This document shows, piece after piece, positions 1-7,132 of a stretch of DNA of 64,000 nucleotides. The notes below the pieces were generated by a model. It did no database searches. It was not told where the DNA came from and saw only the letters and a program-made list of their open reading frames with translations. Source of the DNA: Nocardia gamkensis NBRC 108242 (GTDB lineage: Bacteria; Actinomycetota; Actinomycetes; Mycobacteriales; Mycobacteriaceae); NCBI RefSeq assembly GCF_001612985.1, contig NZ_BDBM01000007.1:124001-188000 (forward strand). Direction: 5' to 3'. Position numbers and translations under genes: made by a program. How positions within the stretch are numbered: the stretch's first letter is position 1; each line of letters starts with the position of its first letter.

Positions 1-1
1 C

Positions 2-514
2 ACAAGCTCGAATGACTACACCTTCCCTGGTCGGCCGCAGGCGGGATTGTCGGGACGGGCGATTGCAAACTACGCACTGGAGTTCGTGCGCAATCTCTCG
101 TCACTGAAAGTCGATCTCGGCTACGACTACGACATAATCGGAATGGGCGGAGTGACGAACGCTGAATCGTTCAAAGCGATGTATGACGCAGGATGTACGG
201 TCGTTCAATCTGCAACTGGATCGTTCGCGAACCCGCGACTGGCGGTCGAGTGCGTGGAGGCCTTCGGAACAGCGCTCCCGTTTACCGCAGGAATGAATGA
301 CCCGGGCATCAAGAAAAAGCTGACTCGGTCGCTCCTGGATCTCGTTGAGCATGCGAAAGGGGCTACGGACAAGTATGCTCTTGCCGCCGAAATGCCGGTC
401 GCACCAAGTCTCACCTACGCTGTGCTGGATCAGATGGAGGAAGCTGGCTTATTGAAGAAGCGGAGCTCGCGGCGTGGTCATCGGTTCTATGAGATCGGCT
501 CTTCCGTGGTATAG
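2..514 (+). CDS. Dihydroorotate dehydrogenase-like TIM-barrel protein with C-terminal winged helix (5' end outside window)
   Basis: The reading frame is open to the left edge, so the N-terminus is missing. The visible part begins with a GLSGRAI stretch, as in the class 1 dihydroorotate dehydrogenase barrel. It continues with IIGMGGVTNAESFKAMYDAG followed by a VVQSATG segment, which matches the FMN-phosphate-binding glycines near the end of that fold. After the barrel, about 60 residues (PVAPSLTYAVLDQMEEAGLL and a basic RSSRRGHRFYEI wing) look like a winged helix. Canonical PyrD does not carry such a tail, so this is probably a specialised FMN enzyme or sensor rather than the housekeeping pyrimidine enzyme; that is inference. 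An internal TTG at 47 is not needed as a start because the frame continues upstream. Base composition is lower in GC than the core part of the window. Confidence 0.6.
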   Translation, partial: TSSNDYTFPGRPQAGLSGRAIANYALEFVRNLSSLKVDLGYDYDIIGMGGVTNAESFKAMYDAGCTVVQSATGSFANPRLAVECVEAFGTALPFTAGMNDPGIKKKLTRSLLDLVEHAKGATDKYALAAEMPVAPSLTYAVLDQMEEAGLLKKRSSRRGHRFYEIGSSVV

Positions 515-556
515 CCTGTAGCTGGATTTAGCAGATTCAGCGGAGGGGCTCCACAG

Positions 557-856
557 TTGACAGTTGAGTACGGCCTGATCGCGCTTTGTTGCTCCACCGT
601 AATTCTGGCAGCGCTTGTAGTCACTTTGGACGTCCTACGTTACCGTGGAACCCTAGGCCCGGTTGATTATTTGACCTATACCCTCTGGTGTGTGCTACTC
701 GGCGTTCTCGGTGCGGGTGTCTACGGTATGGCTATCGGGGCGAGTGTCCCGCTTAGTGGCGGACAGGAGACCGCAGCGCTCATAACGGGCATCCCCTTTG
801 CCATATCCGCCCAGATCGCAGCAGCTCGGAAGATGACCCGTAATGAGTCCCGATGA
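557..856 (+). CDS. Small membrane protein, unknown function
   Basis: This is a 99-residue protein with three hydrophobic segments, at roughly residues 6-26, 39-61 and 73-90, ending in a short basic tail. The TTG start at 557 is preceded by a good ribosome site (GGAGGGG at 543-549), which decides the start. It lies 42 bp after the dehydrogenase-like gene, and its 3' end overlaps the next gene by 14 bp, so the three are probably one transcript. I do not recognise the family. It resembles the small membrane partners often found next to accessory enzymes, but nothing in the sequence assigns a role. Confidence 0.55.
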   Translation: MTVEYGLIALCCSTVILAALVVTLDVLRYRGTLGPVDYLTYTLWCVLLGVLGAGVYGMAIGASVPLSGGQETAALITGIPFAISAQIAAARKMTRNESR

Positions 857-1373
857 GGCCCCGAACCCTAATGCTGACACCGCTTCATCCGGCGAAGTAG
901 TAGCGACACCCGGCGAACCGGCAGGTCATGTGCAGGCTGGGACCCGTGATAGGCTACTGGCCTCCCTCAATGGCCAAGCAAAGGCCGTGGGACGGGTTCG
1001 CCAAGCGCTCTCGTTCGTCACCCTGACGGTGGACAAACTAAATGAGGCGAGAGATCGGAGCCGCCTCGATCGTATGCGATCACATTGCGTGAAATGGGCC
1101 GACGAACTGCTGGCGGTGGCCGGCGATCGCGCACCTGAAATGTTCGCTGAGGAGTATCTCCATGGCCGCGTGTACGGCCGCGAAATATACAGTGAAGCTG
1201 ATAAATCGAAGCGACGGCGCGGCCTGCTGAGGATCGCATCAGATAATGGTTTGTCTCCGCGTGATCAATTGCGTCAAATATTCGCTAAGATACAGGCATA
1301 TGGTGACTCTTCATTCCTCACAGAGCGTCGTATCCGGGCAATCGAAGCGGAATGGCGGCGGCGCCTCCTGTAG
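843..1373 (+). CDS. Hypothetical charged helical protein
   Basis: This 176-residue protein starts at an ATG inside the end of the preceding membrane-protein gene, consistent with translational coupling. The first 35 residues are Ala/Pro/Gly-rich and probably disordered. The remainder is strongly charged and predicted mainly helical, with a very basic C-terminus (RRIRAIEAEWRRRLL). No catalytic motif is visible and I do not recognise the family. Its position suggests it works with the membrane protein and perhaps the upstream flavin-type barrel. A DNA- or membrane-associated role would fit the basic tail, but that is a guess. Confidence 0.5.
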   Translation: MSPDEAPNPNADTASSGEVVATPGEPAGHVQAGTRDRLLASLNGQAKAVGRVRQALSFVTLTVDKLNEARDRSRLDRMRSHCVKWADELLAVAGDRAPEMFAEEYLHGRVYGREIYSEADKSKRRRGLLRIASDNGLSPRDQLRQIFAKIQAYGDSSFLTERRIRAIEAEWRRRLL

Positions 1374-1406
1374 CTTCCATGCGATAGCGTGTTGCGAACG
1401 GTATAA

Positions 1407-1429
1407 CATTCATGTACAGTACATGAATG
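1407..1429. promoter_or_regulatory. Perfect 11-1-11 palindrome, probable operator
   Basis: Left arm CATTCATGTAC (1407-1417) and right arm GTACATGAATG (1419-1429) are exact reverse complements around a single A. The site ends one base before the ATG of the gene at 1431, so a bound protein would block both transcription and the ribosome site. Length and symmetry are typical of dimeric HTH repressors. The matching repressor is not identifiable in the window. Confidence 0.6.
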
Positions 1430-1430
1430 A

Positions 1431-1883
1431 ATGGTCGATAGGCAGAATAATCATATCACACCCTGGGCCGCTGGGCTAAATTTTGAATTGGAAAGCTTTT
1501 CTGATGACGAATTATTTCGGTTCGCGTTAGAGGCTTTGCATCGAATTCGGAGCCCTGGGCCATTGGAAGCGTTCGAGACCGGACGGAAGTGTCATAGGTT
1601 TTCTCATCCTGAGATTGAGAATCAACGATGCCTAGCACTGGGGGATATTTGCGAGGAATCCCCTCTCGTGGCGCGTCAGACATTCCATGGGTTTGTAATT
1701 TCAGAGGACCGTATGCTGCGCGGTGAGGCTCTTCACTACATACCGGACAAGTTAGCGAAACTGGATCGCGATTATGCGCTTAAGCTACTTGGTATCTTGT
1801 GTCAAGACCATGATGCGGACATCGCCGCAGTCGCTCGCGACTACTATGATGAACTGATGCAGACGCTGCCTCCCGAGCGTTGA
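1431..1883 (+). CDS. Hypothetical protein, possibly HEAT-like
   Basis: This is a 150-residue acidic, soluble protein of low GC content. Residues of about 20-145 form a series of helical pairs with a HEAT-repeat-like rhythm (for example GEALHYIPDKLAKLDRDYAL and AAVARDYYDELMQTL). That pattern would suit a protein-protein scaffold or an immunity protein, but I cannot name a family. The ATG at 1431 lies directly behind the 23-bp palindrome, so its expression is probably tightly repressed. It ends just before a helicase scrap on the other strand. Codon use is unlike the core part of the window, which supports transfer. Confidence 0.5.
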   Translation: MVDRQNNHITPWAAGLNFELESFSDDELFRFALEALHRIRSPGPLEAFETGRKCHRFSHPEIENQRCLALGDICEESPLVARQTFHGFVISEDRMLRGEALHYIPDKLAKLDRDYALKLLGILCQDHDADIAAVARDYYDELMQTLPPER

Positions 1884-2171
1884 ATTCTCGCTCCATTTCA
1901 CCTCGCGCATCGTCGAGCTGGGTGGTAACCCGCTCGTGTGGCCGCGCTCGGGATTATAGGTCGTCGCAACTTGGGGCGCGAGTGCGCGAAACAAAGACCT
2001 GCTGGTCGAACCAGCGTTCAAGATGGCGGCCGTGTGGGGGTTGGCATCGCTACGCTGGACGCACGAAGTGAAGATCGTCCGTCGCGTCGCTCGTGACAGG
2101 CCGACGAAGAATGTCGCTGTGGATTGTTCGGGGTCTATCCCGCTGAACACGCGCAGGCAGCGGCGGATCAA
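1884..2171 (-). pseudogene. C-terminal scrap of a UvrD/Rep-type helicase
   Basis: On the minus strand a short frame encodes FFVGLSRATRRTIFTSC, preceded by a DPEQSTAT stretch. This matches motif VI of superfamily 1 (UvrD-like) helicases, where the phrase is typically FVGLSRAKxRVIFT. Residues after it resemble the usual C-terminal extension. Walker A and motifs Ia-V are not found upstream: the frame continues as unrelated sequence to about 2300. Only the last fraction of the gene therefore remains. It is likely debris from an ancestral helicase gene broken during island formation. Confidence 0.45.
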
Positions 2172-2615
2172 CCCACCGCGGCGTCCGCGCCAGTAGGGGG
2201 CCTGCGTTGTGGCGCCCGGTGGGCCACCAGTAATTGGGCATCTTCGGTCAGCAGTGACATGCCTAATGTGCCCAATAGGCTCCCATTGATCGTTACGGCT
2301 TGGCCCTACGCCTGACTTAGGGAGGCAGGCTCTAGGAGCAGGTGCGATCAGTGCGAAGTGGGACCGAGCGCTCTGGCGCGCAGTGTCGTGCTACCCGATG
2401 TCTGTGGTACATGTCGGGTTCGGGTGAGTGGGTCTACGACGCGGGGATCGCCTTCGGTTAGATCACTGTGCGTCGCGTCTATGGCCAACGCGCAAAGCGA
2501 AGCAGTGGATCCATGACTGGCATTCGTTTGGTGCGCCTGAGATGCGGCCCGCGAAACCGGCATCCCTTGAGAGCTTGCACCGCAATATTTCCGCATCCCC
2601 GCGCAGGCATGAGCA
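2172..2615. other. Intergenic stretch without a recognisable gene
   Basis: About 440 bp separate the helicase scrap from the zinc-ribbon gene. Short open frames on both strands show no family signature or consistent codon bias. I see no tRNA, repeat or convincing terminator here. Confidence 0.4.
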
Positions 2616-3479
2616 ATGCACCGTCCCCATATCCGATACTTGGTCATGGCTCTCCTTCTTGTAGCGCTCACCGTTGCGCTCCTCGTCGTCGCTATTCGCC
2701 TATGGCGGGGGTTCGGTCTGGCGTCTCACGCCGACACGACCGAACGGTGCACAAGGTGTGGCGCCTACGGCGGAGGGACCCACTGCCCACAATGCTCACA
2801 GGACGTACGCGACCGCGCGCAACCTATGGGCGCTGCATCAGTCTCGCGCTCATCCATTGCGGACTTGGTGGATCACGAACCGAAACCGATTGTCCAGAGG
2901 TACGGTCGCCCATCGTCTGGAACGCGAAATGCAACACCGCAACCGGTGATCGTCGAGCCGCTGAAGCTCAACACACATCGCAGCATGAGGTGGCCTGCAG
3001 ATACGAAGTGCCCGTCGTGCGGATCGCCGCGCCTGCCGTCGATGCCACCAGGGCCACAGCGAGTTCTACCTCAGTCTCCTTACTGCCGCAGGTACCCCCA
3101 TGTACCGGCAGGGTGGGGGACAACATGCTCCTGCGCGCAATGCAGTGCAGCAAAGCCTCAGCTGTCACCAGTGAGCAGTACCCAGCGGTTGGGAGGACCT
3201 CCAGCCCCATCGTTTACACCGCCGCCCGGTCAGACGCCGGAGCCGGTCTACCGAAACCCGCTTCTGCCGGACTCGTACTTCCTGAATCCGATGTTGCCGC
3301 GGAGTACACACATCCCCAGTTACGACCCGCCAGGTGGGGTGTATCGGAATCCGATGATCCCGGACTCGATGCACCGCAACACGATGATTCCAGATTCGGT
3401 CTACATGAACCCGATGCTGCAAGCGCTTGGGTACCACCATCCCAATCCGTTCATTGATCGAACGCTCAAGCGAAGTTAG
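2616..3479 (+). CDS. Membrane-anchored zinc-ribbon protein with decapeptide repeats
   Basis: The protein has 287 residues. A hydrophobic segment at about residues 9-29 should anchor it in the membrane. It is followed by CTRC (45-48) and CPQC (57-60), a four-cysteine zinc ribbon, and then by further cysteines (CPSC at 132-135, C157, C171, C173, C176). The C-terminal third carries near-tandem ten-residue repeats at about 211-220, 221-230, 242-251, 252-261 and 262-268, with consensus V-Y-R-N-P-M-I-P-D-S. An overlapping longer frame (2468-3457) lacks these features and was rejected. ATG 2616 is chosen, with ATG 2646 as an alternative. Function is unknown; the repeats look like an adhesive or scaffold tail. 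Confidence 0.6.
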   Translation: MHRPHIRYLVMALLLVALTVALLVVAIRLWRGFGLASHADTTERCTRCGAYGGGTHCPQCSQDVRDRAQPMGAASVSRSSIADLVDHEPKPIVQRYGRPSSGTRNATPQPVIVEPLKLNTHRSMRWPADTKCPSCGSPRLPSMPPGPQRVLPQSPYCRRYPHVPAGWGTTCSCAQCSAAKPQLSPVSSTQRLGGPPAPSFTPPPGQTPEPVYRNPLLPDSYFLNPMLPRSTHIPSYDPPGGVYRNPMIPDSMHRNTMIPDSVYMNPMLQALGYHHPNPFIDRTLKRS

Positions 3480-3553
3480 CGTTGGCACCGGCCATTCAGG
3501 TCTACGCGCTCGAAACGATTGGGACCGATGGCCGCCTAGGAGCTGCGGGAATC

Positions 3554-3883
3554 CTAGTTCGCCTTGTGATACGCCTCGATGACGTCCGCCTGAATCCGTC
3601 CGCGGCTGGAAACTTCGTAGCCGTTCTGACGGGCCCACTCACGGATCGCCTGGGTCTGCTCGCGGCTTGTCGCCGGCCGGGCCACGCTCTTGCCCTTGGG
3701 GATACGTCCCACCTTGCGGGCATGTGGCTTCCACTGCTCGAAGAACCCGCGGAGCGCGCTGGCGTTCAGGACGGACAGGTCGATCTCGTAGGCCGTGCCG
3801 TCGAGTCCGAAGACGACGGTCTCCTCGGCCTTGGACTTGCCGTCGTAGTCGTCGACCAGCTCGACGGTGACCTTCCTTGCCAC
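3554..3883 (-). CDS. lsr2: Lsr2-family nucleoid-associated protein (xenogeneic silencer)
   Basis: This 109-residue protein has the full Lsr2 layout. The N-terminal beta-rich dimerisation domain (about 1-60) contains [12 protein letters not shown] and [13 protein letters not shown] short basic linker follows, then the C-terminal DNA-binding domain (about 72-109) with [21 protein letters not shown]. The R-G-R at 94-96 is the AT-hook-like minor-groove clamp. Known Lsr2 proteins bind AT-rich DNA, bridge it and silence horizontally acquired genes. This copy sits inside the AT-rich island, so it is more likely an accessory paralogue than the housekeeping copy. It could keep the neighbouring defence genes quiet; that link is inference. 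Confidence 0.96.
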   Translation of the reverse strand: MARKVTVELVDDYDGKSKAEETVVFGLDGTAYEIDLSVLNASALRGFFEQWKPHARKVGRIPKGKSVARPATSREQTQAIREWARQNGYEVSSRGRIQADVIEAYHKAN

Positions 3884-4032
3884 GTACTTACCCCTTCATG
3901 TTTGTCAGACTGCCGGAACAGGCAAGCGTAGACGGTGACCGAGAGGGCTCCTGCACGCGACATGCAGTAACTCACCGCACGACTCCTAGACGGTGACGCC
4001 CGCGGGCAGCCGCACCAGCGAGCGGACGGCGA

Positions 4033-4419
4033 TCAGGTCATCGTGCCGGTAGCTTTCCACTTGATTACGTACCCAGTCACCGGATCACGGGTGACGACAG
4101 TGCGATTGGCCCGCGAGACCCGCCAGGCGTGTGGGATGTGCTGCTCGCTCAACCGGCCCGACGTCTCGTGGGTCAAGCTGTCACCGTCGAACAATACGGT
4201 CGGCACCGCAATCATCGGGATGATCCCGAACCGATCGCCGGACACATTCTCGAAATCATGGACCTGGTCCGAGGCGTCGAACGGCAGCGAGTAGCTGATG
4301 ATGTCATCGCGCCGAGCGCCTTTGCCAGCAATGTCGATCATGCCGCAGGTGCCGTCGACTTGGACTGTGCCCGCATGGATCACCCGCGCCTTGCTGGCCA
4401 GGTCTCGAACCGAGATCAT
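4033..4419 (-). CDS. Hypothetical protein
   Basis: This 128-residue soluble protein starts at ATG 4419; an in-frame stop lies nine codons upstream. The sequence has mixed alpha/beta character with phrases such as GMIDIAGKGARRDDIISYSL and IPHAWRVSRANRTVVTRDPV. No transmembrane segment, metal motif or recognised domain is visible. Frames on the opposite strand are shorter and lack a good ribosome site. It is separated from lsr2 by about 150 bp and reads in the same direction. Function unknown. Confidence 0.45.
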   Translation of the reverse strand: MISVRDLASKARVIHAGTVQVDGTCGMIDIAGKGARRDDIISYSLPFDASDQVHDFENVSGDRFGIIPMIAVPTVLFDGDSLTHETSGRLSEQHIPHAWRVSRANRTVVTRDPVTGYVIKWKATGTMT

Positions 4420-4809
4420 GTGTCGTCCACATGAGCGGCGATCAGGTCAGCTTGTATCAGTCGGCGTCCAACGTGGCGCCCACCCCCGAAGCTATCGCAG
4501 CAGCGACGGTTCCACCGCTGCATATTCAGGCAAGTGCAACGGGGTGGTGTGACCCCTAATCTTTCGGTTTGTTTCAGCGTGTTCTGTGGCTGGGATTGGC
4601 AATTTCTGGTTTAAGCAACACCCGGTCCACTGGCCGGTTACTCTTCTATTGTTAACGCATTCGGATCTCGGTTGCTATGCTGGAGTGTAAGCTTCCGCGA
4701 GGTAACCAGGCCGGATGACCTCAGTAGTATCCAAAGACTCTTGTCGTCACGCGAACGAGACCGAGCGGGCTTCTGAGGAATTTTACAAATATGCGCACCG
4801 AGAGGTCAA
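4420..4809. other. AT-rich gap upstream of thsB
   Basis: This 390-bp intergenic stretch contains an AT-rich portion at about 4550-4700. A TATGCT hexamer near 4674 could be a -10 element for thsB, but the -35 spacing is poor and I do not assign a promoter. An AT-rich tract of this sort is the kind of DNA Lsr2 prefers. No coding signal was recognised. Confidence 0.35.
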
Positions 4810-5325
4810 ATGAGCTACCGCAACAAGACGTATGTCGCATTCGCGAGCGAGAATATCAGCTGCTACCGAATGATGGAAGCTTGGCGAGACAACGACCACA
4901 TAGACTTCGACTTCTATGACGCCCACGATCTCTATATGTCTCTGGACACGAGCAAGCCCGAGACAATAAAAAGAAATCTCCGGCAACGAATGAAGAACGC
5001 GAAACAGGTTGTTTTGCTCGGTAGCGCGCAAGCGAAAAAGAAGGGGGGCGACGGCGTATCATTTCTCGCTCATGAGATCGACTTGATTGTCGAGTTCGAA
5101 TTGCCAGTGGTTGTCGCCAACATCAAAGACACCCGTTATCGCAAGGTCGACCGCACGATAATTCCTGATCCACTGCTCGATGTCGACTACTATACCATGT
5201 CGGTAACCTTTCAACCGAGTATCATCATGTACGCCCTCGACCATTACGCGGCCGACTTCGGTAATCACACAGAGTCCGGTCCGTATAATTACAAAGATTC
5301 GGTCTATCAGTCCCTCGGTCTCTAG
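4810..5325 (+). CDS. thsB: ThsB-type TIR-domain protein of a type II Thoeris defence system
   Basis: The 171-residue protein matches the ThsB/MTH538-like TIR fold (formerly DUF1863). KTYVAFASENI is strand A, FYDAHDLY follows, then a helix with the IKRNLRQRMKNAKQVVLLGS segment. The catalytic region is FLAHEIDLIVEFELPVVVANI, in which E89 occupies the position of the NADase glutamate. In characterised Thoeris systems ThsB senses phage and converts NAD+ into an ADP-ribose-derived messenger; type II ThsB has been reported to make histidine-ADP-ribose. ATG 4810 follows GAGG at 4802-4805. It converges on the HIT-thsA operon instead of being co-directional, so the sensor and effector must have separate promoters. 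GC content is clearly lower than in the core genes. Confidence 0.85.
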   Translation: MSYRNKTYVAFASENISCYRMMEAWRDNDHIDFDFYDAHDLYMSLDTSKPETIKRNLRQRMKNAKQVVLLGSAQAKKKGGDGVSFLAHEIDLIVEFELPVVVANIKDTRYRKVDRTIIPDPLLDVDYYTMSVTFQPSIIMYALDHYAADFGNHTESGPYNYKDSVYQSLGL

Positions 5326-5346
5326 TGATGGCCGTAGGCTGATCAG

Positions 5347-5796
5347 TTAGCACAAATTGTCGGATACCTCCCTGATTTGAGCGGCAATCCGGTCGGTCTC
5401 CTCAACTGAGAGTTCGGGGACATCCCCGAACTCTGTACTTCTACCTGGCAACGTGCCTGCAACATGGAAGTGGGCATGCGGAATAGTCTGGTGTGCAGCC
5501 GTTCCATTGTTTTGCCACACGGCAATGCCAGGCCGCTCAAAAGCGTTGTCGATTGCACTGGCAACGGCTGCTACAGCATCTATGAGAGCGTGGCGCTCCG
5601 TCGCATCTAGCTCAAGTAATGTCGGAACATGGCGTACTGGTATTACAATGACGTGTCCGATTCCTCTTTGCTCACGAGTGACAAGGATCGCTATTTTTTC
5701 GGACCGGCAGAGGATAGTGAATGGGCGACGGCCACTCAGGTAATCACAAAACGCGCACCGCTCAGTCTTCGGCACATTAAGGTTCGACTCTGTCAT
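5347..5796 (-). CDS. HIT-family (histidine triad) nucleotide hydrolase/transferase coupled to thsA
   Basis: The 149-residue protein has a Cys-x-x-Cys pair near the N-terminus (RCAFCDYL), the hydrophobic GHVIVIPVRH strand, and the histidine triad HAHFH within QTIPHAHFHV close to the C-terminus. HIT enzymes cleave the alpha phosphate of nucleotide conjugates such as AMP-lysine or dinucleoside polyphosphates. A longer upstream extension of the frame was rejected because ATG 5794-5796 forms an ATGA overlap with the thsA stop codon, which implies coupled translation. The gene lies between thsA and thsB, so a role in processing or clearing the Thoeris messenger is attractive. It could equally be a housekeeping Hint-like gene caught in the locus, but the ATGA coupling argues against that. 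Confidence 0.9.
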   Translation of the reverse strand: MTESNLNVPKTERCAFCDYLSGRRPFTILCRSEKIAILVTREQRGIGHVIVIPVRHVPTLLELDATERHALIDAVAAVASAIDNAFERPGIAVWQNNGTAAHQTIPHAHFHVAGTLPGRSTEFGDVPELSVEETDRIAAQIREVSDNLC

Positions 5797-6662
5797 AACT
5801 GCGCTACCGATGCGAGAAACGCTTGAAACTCCTGCATATTGATTTGACTCGCCCCTTCCTTTGTTAGCACGATCCGTAGTTCGCTTGAGAACCGCCTCCT
5901 CCGCGATCGGAGCAAGAACGAAAAGGCGATAAGCCGGATGGAAATCTCTGGCGTCAACTCGGGGATCCGCGCAAGCCCTTGACCTATCATGGGCGTGCAT
6001 ATTGGCGCGCCGTTTCCTCTTCGGTCGCATTCATCCCAAACCGCGTTAAGACTGTCAAGGACGCCTTGGATCGAACCGTGCGCTACGTTATGAGAATCCA
6101 TATTGGTATATGCGACACAGAAATACTTCTTTCCATTGGTAGTCGACAATGTTGCAACAGTGCCGAGGGGGTATATGTCTTGCTTACCCGGCTTGAGAAT
6201 GGTGCCAACAGGGCCTGCAGAGGCTGACAGTTCCGCGCCGAGCTCCCTATCGAGATTTTGAACAGAACCGCCATAGACCCTTTCCAAAAACTGACCCTGT
6301 ATACTATTGCGGGATATAATCCCCCCAGTGACGTCAGTGTCGAAGGTCGACGACATTCCGATGAGAACGTTGGCGTCGTCCTGTTCGAATAGGTCGCCAA
6401 TAACTAATCGGATAGACCCGTTGAACGAGTACCTCTGCGCAGGTGTTTGCGGCCTCTCAACCCAGGCGGCCCATAGTAGCGCTACCGCAGCCACGGCAAT
6501 CGCGATCCACCACCTGGCCTTGAAAAATTCGGGATAAAGTAGACCAAACAGGCCGATCGTGAACGACATCAGGCCGACAGCAGCAAAGAAGCTGCGAGCG
6601 AACTGTTTCCAGAATCTCAATCGCTGAAGTTGCGCGGCATATTGCGATATCAACTGCACCAC
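5793..6662 (-). CDS. thsA: ThsA effector of type II Thoeris: two membrane segments plus macro domain
   Basis: The 289-residue protein has two hydrophobic helices (about 24-45 and 50-67) followed by a macro-like domain of about 80-285. Diagnostic phrases are SIRLVIGDLFEQ, IGMSSTFDTDV, YPLGTVATL, NMDSHNVAHGS and PMIGQGLARI, which agree with the ThsA_Macro family (DUF6430-like). In described type II Thoeris systems the macro domain binds the ADP-ribose-derived signal made by ThsB, and the membrane part then damages the cell envelope, killing the infected cell. Start GTG 6662 has GAGGT a few bases upstream. It is the first gene of a two-gene transcript with the HIT gene, and faces away from the gene at 7133. 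Composition is AT-rich relative to the core. Confidence 0.85.
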   Translation of the reverse strand: MVQLISQYAAQLQRLRFWKQFARSFFAAVGLMSFTIGLFGLLYPEFFKARWWIAIAVAAVALLWAAWVERPQTPAQRYSFNGSIRLVIGDLFEQDDANVLIGMSSTFDTDVTGGIISRNSIQGQFLERVYGGSVQNLDRELGAELSASAGPVGTILKPGKQDIYPLGTVATLSTTNGKKYFCVAYTNMDSHNVAHGSIQGVLDSLNAVWDECDRRGNGAPICTPMIGQGLARIPELTPEISIRLIAFSFLLRSRRRRFSSELRIVLTKEGASQINMQEFQAFLASVAQL

Positions 6663-7132
6663 GCACCTCGCTGGTCATACCAGACGCTTTCAGTGACGAT
6701 CGAACATCTCCTTGCCCAAAGTAATTAGTCGGGTCAGCGACCCTCTGCTCATCTGGATTCTAGCGCAGCGCTGCTTGACACCCGAAATCGTGTTGGGTTT
6801 TGACTGGCGTTGGTCACAGTGCGGAAATTACGGGTGATTACTCGCCGCCCTGCATCACCGCCTACCTCCACGATTGTAGAGTATCGCAAGTTTGATTTTT
6901 CGTCATGCTAACGCCGCGTAGATACATTAGATACCGACCTACCGGTCGGTAATCCTTTCGGAAAATGCAACAGTCGCGCTTCGTATTTTTGCACGACAGT
7001 GCCAGTACTGAGCAGTAAACAAGAAACGAAGGTCAGTCACAAATGCCCGGGGCATTTGGTCTGTGCCAAACTCGGAATCGTCCCGATTCGCAAGCGTGCT
7101 CGGACTTTCAAGAGAGGCAGAGGCGACAAGTG
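6663..7132. other. Gap between thsA and the next membrane protein
   Basis: This stretch of about 470 bp presumably holds the thsA promoter on the minus strand and the promoter of the gene at 7133 on the plus strand. The only clear structure is the palindrome listed at 6932-6951. No coding signal was seen. Confidence 0.35.
6932..6951. promoter_or_regulatory. TetR-type palindrome without a neighbouring tetR
   Basis: TACCGACC (6932-6939) and GGTCGGTA (6944-6951) are exact reverse complements around four bases. ACCGACC/GGTCGGT arms are typical of TetR-family operators. The nearest tetR genes in the window are about 20 kb away and have different operators, so the regulator is elsewhere. The site lies about 180 bp upstream of the gene at 7133 and 270 bp upstream of thsA. 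Confidence 0.5.

Noticed and set aside
2468..3457. 329-codon frame overlapping the zinc-ribbon gene
   Set aside because: Lacks the membrane helix, cysteine pairs and decapeptide repeats seen in the 2616-3479 frame.
4660..4690. Sigma-type promoter for thsB
   Set aside because: TATGCT near 4674 has only a TTGTTA at about 21 bp spacing; too weak to claim.
5797..6030. N-terminal extension of the HIT protein
   Set aside because: It is antisense-free but overlaps thsA in another frame; HIT homology starts at about the ATG in the ATGA overlap.
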